Source of the DNA: a bacterium
GTDB lineage: Bacteria > Desulfobacterota_D > UBA1144
Direction of reading: 5' to 3'
Length of the DNA: 5,430 bases
NCBI GenBank assembly: GCA_002701865.2
Contig: NZWH02000002.1
Location: 21,285-26,714 of the forward strand
A program made the translations under genes and the position numbers. The notes below the pieces were generated by a model. The model did no database searches and was not told the DNA's origin. It was given only the letters and a program-made list of their open reading frames with translations. Below, in pieces: positions 1-5,430 of the stretch; the stretch's first letter is position 1, and each line of letters starts with the position of its first letter.

Positions 1-228
1 AAGAAAAATCTTGATGGCTCTATAGATTTCAATATCACTGATTTTAACAAGATAATACATGTCCAGTATAAAGGCGAAATTCCTGATATATTTAAAGATG
101 AAATTGAAGCTGTTGTGGAAGGTAATTTGGTAAATAAAACATTTATTGCAAATAAACTTTTTGCTAAATGTCCCACAAAATATGAGGACGAACCTATATC
201 AAACAACAAGGTAAGCCTTGCTAAATAA
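1..228 (+). CDS. ccmE: Cytochrome c maturation heme chaperone CcmE, CxxxY type (3' end only)
   Basis: CcmE is a membrane-anchored OB-fold chaperone that takes heme from CcmC, binds it covalently on the outer face of the membrane and hands it to CcmF. Only the last 75 residues lie in the window, read in frame 1 up to TAA at 226-228; the N-terminal anchor is outside. The visible part follows the family pattern: TDF followed by VQYKGEIPDIFKDE, then VVEGNL, then the end of the fold, LFAKCPTKY. In most proteobacterial CcmE proteins the last motif is AKHDENY, with His as the covalent heme ligand. Here the position is Cys (codon 169-171) and the Tyr four residues on is kept (181-183), giving the CxxxY variant. 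The tail after it is short (14 residues). The end overlaps the ccmF start by 11 bases, so the two are probably translated together. Family assignment is firm; the chemistry of the Cys form is inferred from known relatives. Confidence 0.92.
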   Translation, partial: KKNLDGSIDFNITDFNKIIHVQYKGEIPDIFKDEIEAVVEGNLVNKTFIANKLFAKCPTKYEDEPISNNKVSLAK

Positions 229-2140
229 TATTGGAGAAACATTACTTTTTATTTCTTTTCTATGTGGTCTTGTAGGAATAGGATCCTTCTCTCTAGGCGC
301 ACTAAAGAAGGACGATGCTCTTGTGGCAGTTGGTGAGCGTTCAATAGTCGTAATTTTTTCCCTACTAACCTCAGGAGTCCTTTTATTGATCTATCTCTTA
401 GCAACCAAGGATTACTCTAATGCATATGTAGCCAAAAATGTGAGTAACGATTTATCTTTTATTTATTCTATTGCTTCGTTGTGGGCAGGACAAGAGGGAT
501 CACTTCTATTGTGGTCCTGGATACTTTCAACTTATACTTTAGCTCTTAAATACAGCAAGCCTTATAAGACTCTCTTATGTTCAACTCAAGGTATTACGCT
601 TTTTATTCTAACTTTCTTTGTTTTCTTAATAGTCTTTATAGAGAGTCCTTTTGAAGTTTTAAAAGATGTTCCTATTAATGGTAGAGGTCTGAACCCTATC
701 TTGCAAAATTTTTATATGGCTATTCATCCACTTACCCTATACGTTGGATACATAGCTTTAACTATTCCATTTGCATTTGCCCTTGGCTCTATATTGTCGA
801 AAGATAAAACTGATAATTGGGTTACTAGGTCTAAAAAATGGACTTATTTTAGTTGGATTTTTCTTTCTACAGGACTCTTACTTGGCTCTAGGTGGGCTTA
901 CCTAGAATTAGGGTGGGGTGGATATTGGGCATGGGACCCTGTTGAGAATGTCGCTCTAATGCCATGGTTAGCTTTAACTGCCTTTCTACATTCATCAATG
1001 GCTCAAGAAATGCGAAGTTTATTGAGGAGATGGAATATATGTCTTATTTTTCTTGCATTTTTTCTTTCAATCTTTGGAACATTCATTACTAGAAGTGGCT
1101 TGATATCGTCAGTACATTCCTTTGCTCAATCCAGTATTGGACCTTATTTTATTGTATTTATTATCTTTATCGTTTTGTTTTCCCTATTTATATATCAGAA
1201 AAATAAAAAAATTATTTCGTCTGAAGAGGATATTGTTTCTCTTTTATCAAAAGAAAACTTCTTAATTTTTAATAATATATTCTTTCTAATAATAACCCTG
1301 ACAGTTTTCCTAGGAACGGTTTTTCCTATTATTTCCGAGGCAATTACCGGAGAGAAGATACTTGTTGGACCTACTTTCTATGATCTTGTGAATTTTCCTA
1401 ATGTATTACTTTTGATGTCTTTAATGTCTGTAGCACCAATAATTCCATGGAAAAGTGCTAAATTAATTACTCTTTTAAATTATATCCTTAAACCAATATT
1501 GGTTTCAGCAGCGCTCACTATTTTGTTTGGTTTTATATTTAGCAGCATCAAAGTCCTATTAGTATTATTTCTTTCTTCTTTTGTAACAATTGTTATTCTC
1601 CAGGATTTATTTATTGATTTTAAGATGCAACTTTCTAGAGGGTTAAGGTTTAATGAAATACTAGATAAGAAATCAAGACGATATTGTGCCTTCTTAATAC
1701 ACTTCGGGATTATCCTACTTATTGTGGGCATTACTTTGTCTTCTGTTTATGGAACTAAATCAGATTTTATATTATCAAAAGGTGAGAGCTCTGTAATTAG
1801 CAAGTATAAAATTGAGTTAGTCGACACTTATAGGAAGGAAAGTGAGGCAAAAAGTATTTTGGGTGCCAAATTGATACTTTTTGATCAAGGTAAAGCCTTT
1901 ACTTTATTTCCTGAGCAAAACATATACAAATATGAAGGAAATAGAAGTATTAACAAAGAGACTGAAGTGGCGATCTATAATACCTTGAGAAAGGATTACT
2001 ATATTATTCTAATAGATGAACTAGAGGATGGAAGATTTAACTTTAAAATGTACATTAATCCATGGGTATCACTTTTATGGATTGGAAGTTTAATATCAAT
2101 ATTTGGTGGAATAGTTATCATAATGAAGAGGAAAAAATAA
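218..2140 (+). CDS. ccmF: Cytochrome c heme lyase subunit CcmF
   Basis: CcmF is the polytopic membrane protein that accepts heme from holo-CcmE and helps attach it to apocytochromes c. The 640 residues match the usual length of about 640-660. Visible landmarks are WAGQEGSLLLW (89-99), NPILQNFYMAIHP (159-171), the WWD heme-handling domain WGGYWAWDPVEN (233-244), GTFITRSG (287-294) and GTVFPIISEAITGEK (366-380). Four histidines, H170, H258, H300 and H495, lie at nearly the spacing of the conserved E. coli residues H173, H261, H303 and H491. Many hydrophobic segments run through the protein; a soluble external loop covers about 512-610 and a final membrane segment about 616-636 ends in KRKK. The TTG start is chosen because AAGG (208-211) sits six bases upstream and the N-terminus then matches the family; no ATG fits. 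It overlaps ccmE by 11 bases, and its TAA overlaps the next ATG by one base. No ccmG or ccmH follows. Confidence 0.97.
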   Translation: MLNNIGETLLFISFLCGLVGIGSFSLGALKKDDALVAVGERSIVVIFSLLTSGVLLLIYLLATKDYSNAYVAKNVSNDLSFIYSIASLWAGQEGSLLLWSWILSTYTLALKYSKPYKTLLCSTQGITLFILTFFVFLIVFIESPFEVLKDVPINGRGLNPILQNFYMAIHPLTLYVGYIALTIPFAFALGSILSKDKTDNWVTRSKKWTYFSWIFLSTGLLLGSRWAYLELGWGGYWAWDPVENVALMPWLALTAFLHSSMAQEMRSLLRRWNICLIFLAFFLSIFGTFITRSGLISSVHSFAQSSIGPYFIVFIIFIVLFSLFIYQKNKKIISSEEDIVSLLSKENFLIFNNIFFLIITLTVFLGTVFPIISEAITGEKILVGPTFYDLVNFPNVLLLMSLMSVAPIIPWKSAKLITLLNYILKPILVSAALTILFGFIFSSIKVLLVLFLSSFVTIVILQDLFIDFKMQLSRGLRFNEILDKKSRRYCAFLIHFGIILLIVGITLSSVYGTKSDFILSKGESSVISKYKIELVDTYRKESEAKSILGAKLILFDQGKAFTLFPEQNIYKYEGNRSINKETEVAIYNTLRKDYYIILIDELEDGRFNFKMYINPWVSLLWIGSLISIFGGIVIIMKRKK

Positions 2141-2250
2141 TGTTAGAGACAGTATCAACTATTTTAATAACCCTAATATCTCTTATCTATGTTTTTTATC
2201 CATTAATTCAATTAAACTCAGAAATTAAAAAAGTAGATTGGGAGGATTAA
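2140..2250 (+). CDS. 36-residue single-pass membrane peptide in the ccm operon
   Basis: This is a very small gene whose ATG overlaps the ccmF stop (TAATG, 2138-2142). A Shine-Dalgarno stretch GAGG (2128-2131) lies eight bases before the start, so translation is probably coupled to ccmF. The product begins MLETVSTILITLISLIYV, has one hydrophobic segment at about residues 5-25 containing FYPL, and ends in a short charged tail, EIKKVDWED. It has no cysteine or histidine, so it is neither CcmG nor the catalytic CcmH. The layout resembles the membrane-anchor start of CcmI-like proteins (hydrophobic helix, then a Pro-Leu and a charged segment) cut down to the anchor, and in size it resembles CcmD, which stabilises a Ccm complex. 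Either relation is a guess. An upstream in-frame ATG at 2062 lies deep inside ccmF and is unlikely to be used. The tight spacing on both sides favours a real gene. Confidence 0.72.
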   Translation: MLETVSTILITLISLIYVFYPLIQLNSEIKKVDWED

Positions 2251-2254
2251 ATCT

Positions 2255-3496
2255 ATGAGATTTATCCTTTTCCTTCTGCTATATTTAGCTCCTTTTACTG
2301 CAATAAGCATAGAAGAGGACCTCAACTCCTTAGAGAACCTTTTTGTGGAAAAAAGATGTATTACATGTCATGTTGTTGGTCGAGGAAAGTTTGTTGGACC
2401 AGACTTATATGATGTACTAAGCAAGTACTCTGAAGAGGATATACTCCAATGGATTCAGAACCCTCAAGCAATTTACAAAAAGTATTCTAAAATGCCAATT
2501 AATGATGGTTATCCACCTATGCCTTATATGAATGTAGACAGTTCTGAAGCAAAAAGGCTTCTGGAATATTTAAAAAGAACAAAGGGCCTGGTTAGAAAAA
2601 ATTCTAGAGTAAAAATATCAGGAACCATTAAGAATTTTAGTGAAAATAAACTTTTAGACTCCCAAGAAGTTCAGCTTGAATTCGTAATGGCAGACAAGGT
2701 AAAGAATACTGAAAAACAAATTACAAATAATGGGAATTTTATTTTTAATAATTTAATTGGGAATATAGCCTATAGAATAAAAATTTTTTATGATGGAATA
2801 GAGTACTCTACAGATAAATTCTATTTCTTACCTAGAGAAAATAATAAATCTGTTGATTTAATTGTTTATGATTCAACACAAAAGATTAAGAATTTAAAGG
2901 TCAACTCATCTCATTTAATAATTAGCTATGACGAAGATTCTGAGTCTATAGTTATTGCTGAAATTATAAATGTTGAGAACCAATCTAGAAATATATTTGT
3001 AGGGACTAATAACTTCTCTGAGAAAATCAGAAAAATAAATTCATATGCCTTGTTCCCTGGAATTGAAAATTTAGGCTTTCCTCACAGAAGTAAGGAAACA
3101 TTTATAGTTTCTCAGGAAAATGTTATTGATACACTCCCTATGCCACCTGGAAACAGAAGAATCGTTTTAACTTACGCAAAGCAATTAAACTTCTTCTCCA
3201 CTACTATCTCCAAGGTTTTTTTAAATGATATATCAAGCCTGACTATAATTGTTCCAGAAAATAAATTATCTTTCACTTTAGACGGACTAGAATATATTAG
3301 AAAAGAAGCAGGTATAAAAGAGTTAGAAGATGATCAGTATAGTACTTATTCCATTAGTGACATAACCAAAGGTCAAGAGATAAAGCTAACATTTAGAAAA
3401 TATGATCTTTTCTTTAATACAAAGAGTGTGATAGGGATTATATTTATACTCTTTATGTTAGGAATATTTTTATATAAAAGATTTAAAAAAACTTAG
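2255..3496 (+). CDS. Membrane-anchored monoheme cytochrome c with extracytoplasmic beta-rich domain
   Basis: The product has 413 residues. A signal peptide occupies about 1-18. A class I cytochrome c domain follows at about 20-110, with the heme site CITCH (C35, C38, H39), GPDL at 48-51 and a probable Met axial ligand in the segment PPMPYM (M89 or M92) before the closing helix EAKRLLEYLK. Residues about 117-205 look like a carboxypeptidase-regulatory/Ig-like beta domain: ISGTI, NNGNFIFNNL, then YRIKIFYDGIEYS. A second beta-rich part runs to about 380 and includes DTLPMPPGNRRIVLTYAKQL. A C-terminal membrane helix (about 391-407) is followed by KRFKKT. The only cysteines are those binding heme, so it cannot act as a thiol reductase. 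The beta part resembles, from memory, proteins encoded beside cytochrome c maturation genes in several non-proteobacterial lineages. The start has a strong Shine-Dalgarno, GGGAGGA (2240-2246), lying inside the end of the upstream small gene. It could be an electron carrier made where it is matured, or an accessory of the Ccm machine; the sequence does not decide. Confidence 0.88.
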   Translation: MRFILFLLLYLAPFTAISIEEDLNSLENLFVEKRCITCHVVGRGKFVGPDLYDVLSKYSEEDILQWIQNPQAIYKKYSKMPINDGYPPMPYMNVDSSEAKRLLEYLKRTKGLVRKNSRVKISGTIKNFSENKLLDSQEVQLEFVMADKVKNTEKQITNNGNFIFNNLIGNIAYRIKIFYDGIEYSTDKFYFLPRENNKSVDLIVYDSTQKIKNLKVNSSHLIISYDEDSESIVIAEIINVENQSRNIFVGTNNFSEKIRKINSYALFPGIENLGFPHRSKETFIVSQENVIDTLPMPPGNRRIVLTYAKQLNFFSTTISKVFLNDISSLTIIVPENKLSFTLDGLEYIRKEAGIKELEDDQYSTYSISDITKGQEIKLTFRKYDLFFNTKSVIGIIFILFMLGIFLYKRFKKT

Positions 3497-3516
3497 AAGA
3501 ATTATAAAATTTTTTT

Positions 3517-3720
3517 ATGTCTACAACCCAAGATAATTTAAAATGGGAATCAAGATATAAGCTTCTTGAAGAATTTAAAGATGTTAATGGACCAAGAAAT
3601 TTCCGCTTTAAAGACAAGAGGTTGGGCATCTGGTGCAGCAGGCAAAGAGTTTTAAGAAGAAAAGGTAAGATGAGCGAGGAAAGGATAAAGAAGCTGGAAA
3701 AACTAGGTTTTATATGGTAA
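3517..3720 (+). CDS. Stand-alone helicase-associated (HA) domain protein
   Basis: A 67-residue protein made of one helicase-associated domain (the PF03457 type). The pattern is complete: W10, Y14 and LLEEF at 16-20, then RLGIWCSRQR (35-44), KGKMSEER (49-56) and the closing LEKLGFIW (60-67). In larger proteins these domains occur in tandem after a DEAD/DEAH helicase and are thought to bind nucleic acid; here there is one copy and no helicase. It is rich in Lys and Arg, fitting a nucleic-acid binder in the cytoplasm. It starts 20 bases after the cytochrome gene. There is no good Shine-Dalgarno: the bases just before ATG are a run of seven T (3510-3516), and the nearest purine stretch (AGAAGA, 3495-3500) is too far. 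An A/T-only TATAAA at 3503-3508 could be a -10 for a leaderless message, but this is weak. The domain call is strong; function and any link to cytochrome maturation are unknown. Confidence 0.86.
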   Translation: MSTTQDNLKWESRYKLLEEFKDVNGPRNFRFKDKRLGIWCSRQRVLRRKGKMSEERIKKLEKLGFIW

Positions 3721-3803
3721 AAATGATTAAAATAGTAAAGTAGGGGTTTGTATTTTTTATTAAAGATATGTCCAGATTTACAAATGAAATTAGTTTAAAA
3801 ACC

Positions 3804-3832
3804 TTGACAAAGAAACTTGTTTATATTATTAT
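3804..3832 (+). promoter_or_regulatory. Near-consensus sigma-70 promoter for the 49-residue membrane protein gene
   Basis: TTGACA at 3804-3809 matches the -35 consensus exactly. TATTAT at 3827-3832 differs from the -10 consensus TATAAT at one base. The spacer is the ideal 17 bases. Transcription would start near 3839, leaving a leader of about 18 bases that contains the Shine-Dalgarno GGAGA (3844-3848) eight bases before the ATG at 3857. It is the clearest promoter in the window and suggests strong, factor-independent expression. No operator repeats are evident. The stretch 3721-3803 before it shows no gene and no GC-rich terminator hairpin. Confidence 0.82.
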
Positions 3833-3856
3833 CGAATAAGACTGGAGATTATTATT

Positions 3857-4006
3857 ATGAAAAGACAGAAACAAAGTTCAAAAGCCGAATATCTCAAAAA
3901 ATATGATAAGTCCATGCAACCTCTATCATCTTTAGGTAGTGGGTTGGTTGGGAAGGCTTTATTGGTGCTCCTATTTATTGCTATATTAATCTTTGTGATC
4001 AATTGA
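3857..4006 (+). CDS. 49-residue basic single-pass membrane protein, unknown function
   Basis: A small gene with its own promoter (3804-3832) and a well placed GGAGA ribosome site at 3844-3848. It runs from ATG at 3857 to TGA at 4004-4006. The product starts MKRQKQSSKAEYLKKYDKS, a very basic, probably cytoplasmic arm of about 20 residues. A Ser/Gly linker (PLSSLGSG, 22-29) follows, then a strongly hydrophobic segment of about 17 residues (32-48) that ends the protein almost at once (VIN). This fits a tail-anchored or single-pass inner-membrane protein with a positive inside. It has no cysteine and no recognisable family motif. It is separated from the ccm genes by its own promoter and converges on rsmE with only 16 bases between the stop codons. 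It may be a respiratory-complex or translocase accessory peptide, but nothing in the sequence shows this. The promoter, ribosome site and sensible topology together make a real gene likely. Confidence 0.8.
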   Translation: MKRQKQSSKAEYLKKYDKSMQPLSSLGSGLVGKALLVLLFIAILIFVIN

Positions 4007-4022
4007 ACTTTAGGATTAATAT

Positions 4023-4730
4023 TTAGGAGCTACAGATCAACTTTGTAATACCAATGCTTAAAATAAGAGCTGTGCTCGACCTTAGAACAGTATCACCAAG
4101 TGACAAGTCTATAAATTCATTTTCATTTGCTAATGTTATTTCATCGTGAGTAAACCCTCCTTCTGGTCCAATTATTATTGAGACGTCTTTGATAGGCTCA
4201 AAAAGTTTCTTAGTAATTTTATTTTTGCTATTTTCATAAAAAATAATCTTTAGAGCTGAATTATTTTTACCAAATATATCTTGATACCCGATAGGTTCAG
4301 AAATCTTCATCAAATCAGTTCTTCCACATTGTTTTGTTGCTGTCTTAATTATCTCAAGCCATCTTTTTTTTATTTCTTTTGACCTTTTTATAGTTCTCGC
4401 TGATATAACAGGAATAAATTCTTTTACACCAAGTTCAACAGACTTTTCTATAATTTCCTCTATAGATTTACCCCTCGGAATAGATTGATAGACCTTAATG
4501 TTGGGCTCATTTGTATTTTTTTTGGGACGTAGGTATTGGACTTGAACAAGCATAAAAGTTTTTTTTATCTCAAGTATCTTGCAGAAAAATTCATTTTCGT
4601 CTATATCAAAAATTAATATATCATCATCGACTCTATGTTTTAAGACTACAATGCAGTGATGAAAGTTCTCACCTTCAACTCTTATTTCTTGGTCTTTTTT
4701 TATTTTTTTGTCTATAAAGAATCTGTTCAT
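4023..4730 (-). CDS. rsmE: 16S rRNA (uracil-1498-N3) methyltransferase RsmE
   Basis: RsmE uses S-adenosylmethionine to methylate N3 of U1498 in 16S rRNA of the small ribosomal subunit. The 235 residues are close to the family's usual length of about 240-250. An N-terminal PUA-like RNA-binding part begins MNRFFI and contains HHCIVVLKHRVDD (24-36). The C-terminal SPOUT knot domain shows KSIEEIIEKSVELGV (88-102), TKQCGR (132-137), the cofactor-site motif IGPEGGFTHDEI (187-198) and LGDTVLRSSTALILSIG (211-227). In most relatives the last motif reads LG..ILR.ETA; here the usually conserved Glu is Ser (RSSTA), a mild oddity since all else is intact. The ATG lies inside the hemD stop (ATGA, 4727-4730). 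No Shine-Dalgarno is placed well upstream, so translation probably depends on ribosomes finishing hemD. No terminator hairpin is visible after the TAA at 4023-4025. Confidence 0.96.
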   Translation of the reverse strand: MNRFFIDKKIKKDQEIRVEGENFHHCIVVLKHRVDDDILIFDIDENEFFCKILEIKKTFMLVQVQYLRPKKNTNEPNIKVYQSIPRGKSIEEIIEKSVELGVKEFIPVISARTIKRSKEIKKRWLEIIKTATKQCGRTDLMKISEPIGYQDIFGKNNSALKIIFYENSKNKITKKLFEPIKDVSIIIGPEGGFTHDEITLANENEFIDLSLGDTVLRSSTALILSIGITKLICSS

Positions 4731-5430
4731 TTTTTATTATATTTTACAATTTCACCTAGAAGATTATCAATAGTGAATTTCTTGCATACCAGATGTGCTT
4801 TGATTCCATATGTGAGAAGTCTTTTAGCAGTTATGGGACCTATAGCTACAAACTTAGTTTTCCTACTTAGTTTTACTTTCTTTGGGGTTATGTATTTAAA
4901 GAAGTTGTCAACTGTTGAGGAGCTCGTAAAAGTTATAAAATCTATTTCCACTCCATTCATCTTAGCCTGAATATCTTTTTTATCTTGATTTGAAGGGAGT
5001 ACAGTATCGTAGATTTTAAGTTCCTTAACAGTGTTACCAGTTTTCTTTAACCCCTCAACCAGAGTATCCCTTGCAATGGATGCTCTTGGAATAAATATTT
5101 TAGATTTATTAACCTTTAATTTTTTAAAGGAGCTTAATAGCCCCTCCGCTGTGAATATATTTGGAGTTAGATCAACTTTTAAGTTTAACTTTTTCACTGC
5201 TCTTCCGGTCTCGGAACCAATAACAGCTATCTTTAAATCTCCAAGTTTCCTTATATCGGTATGTGATTTAATAAATTCATTAAAGAATATCTCAACGCCA
5301 TTAACACTTGTGAAAACAAGCCATTCGTAGCTATTAATATCTTTTAGATTTAGCTTGATAAGATTTGAAGGTTTAGGTTTTATTTCTATTGTTGGTATCT
5401 CTATAGGGTTTCCACCCAGTTCGATTATTT
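4727..5430 (-). CDS. hemD: Uroporphyrinogen-III synthase HemD (N-terminus outside the window)
   Basis: HemD closes hydroxymethylbilane into uroporphyrinogen III while inverting ring D, the step that commits to heme, siroheme and cobalamin. The frame is open to the window edge and gives 233 residues; the family usually has about 250, so perhaps 15-20 are missing. Numbering from the edge, domain 1 shows ELGGNPIEIPTIEI (3-16), EWLVFTSVNGVE (35-46) and KIAVIGSETGRAV (66-78). Domain 2 has FTAEGLL, then FIPRASIARDTLVEGL, VKELKIYDTVLP, FITFTSSSTVDNFF, VAIGPITAKRLL and finally FTIDNLLGEIVKY. These are the two like halves of the bilobed enzyme. A GTG at 5195-5197 is not the start, since the reading frame continues upstream with clear HemD sequence. 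It overlaps rsmE by four bases (ATGA). It could be the end of a uroporphyrinogen methyltransferase-HemD fusion, which cannot be excluded from this window. Confidence 0.93.
   Translation of the reverse strand, partial: IIELGGNPIEIPTIEIKPKPSNLIKLNLKDINSYEWLVFTSVNGVEIFFNEFIKSHTDIRKLGDLKIAVIGSETGRAVKKLNLKVDLTPNIFTAEGLLSSFKKLKVNKSKIFIPRASIARDTLVEGLKKTGNTVKELKIYDTVLPSNQDKKDIQAKMNGVEIDFITFTSSSTVDNFFKYITPKKVKLSRKTKFVAIGPITAKRLLTYGIKAHLVCKKFTIDNLLGEIVKYNKK

Noticed and set aside
1480..1731. An 83-residue - strand reading frame inside ccmF.
   Set aside because: It lies opposite well-conserved ccmF coding sequence, with no ribosome site or family pattern.
3485..3516. A run of seven A (3485-3491) facing a run of seven T (3510-3516), as a possible terminator after the cytochrome gene.
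   Set aside because: The stem would be A/T only with a long loop, too weak for an intrinsic terminator; the T run directly adjoins the next start codon.
3748..3784. Inverted TTTGTA / TACAAA as a possible hairpin in the gap after the HA gene.
   Set aside because: Six A/T-rich pairs around a loop of about 25 bases are not convincing as a terminator or operator.
3768..3839. A 23-codon + strand reading frame starting ATG at 3768.
   Set aside because: It has no ribosome site, covers the promoter at 3804-3832 and codes for nothing recognisable; chance is the simplest reading.
4656..4970. A 104-residue + strand frame across the rsmE/hemD junction, and a similar one at 5031-5330.
   Set aside because: Both are antisense to clear rsmE and hemD coding sequence and have no features of their own.
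1..5430. Search for CRISPR arrays, tRNA genes, insertion sequences or a defence system.
   Set aside because: No regularly spaced repeats, tRNA-like folds, transposase motifs or nuclease genes are seen; the window is mostly core metabolism genes.

Overview
The window is a low-GC bacterial segment (about 30% G+C by eye) with two gene groups pointing at each other. It shows a System I cytochrome c maturation operon on the + strand and a heme-synthesis/rRNA-methylation pair on the - strand. CcmE, CcmF and tetrapyrrole synthesis together indicate a respiring, heme-making bacterium, probably Gram-negative. The CcmE carries the CxxxY heme-binding motif instead of HxxxY, a variant known from Desulfovibrio, archaea and several non-proteobacterial lineages. 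This argues against an ordinary alpha- or gammaproteobacterium. An uncultivated, AT-rich (perhaps marine) lineage is plausible, but the taxon cannot be fixed from this sequence.

Layout, + strand: the 3' end of ccmE (1-228); ccmF (218-2140, TTG start, overlapping ccmE); a 36-residue single-pass membrane peptide (2140-2250, start overlapping the ccmF stop); a membrane-anchored monoheme cytochrome c with a long beta-rich outer domain (2255-3496); and a 67-residue lone helicase-associated domain (3517-3720). After a short gap, a near-consensus sigma-70 promoter (3804-3832) drives a 49-residue basic, single-pass membrane protein (3857-4006). Layout, - strand: hemD (4727-5430, N-terminus outside the window) runs into rsmE (4023-4730) through an ATGA overlap.

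How they fit together: HemD makes uroporphyrinogen III, the precursor of heme. CcmE carries heme to CcmF, which attaches it to CxxCH cytochromes outside the membrane. The operon also encodes such a cytochrome. No ccmG or ccmH follows ccmF here. Instead there is the small membrane peptide and the cytochrome fusion, consistent with the CcmH-less variant of System I that goes with CxxxY-type CcmE. The most interesting items are this variant operon, the cytochrome/beta-domain fusion, and the two very small membrane proteins.
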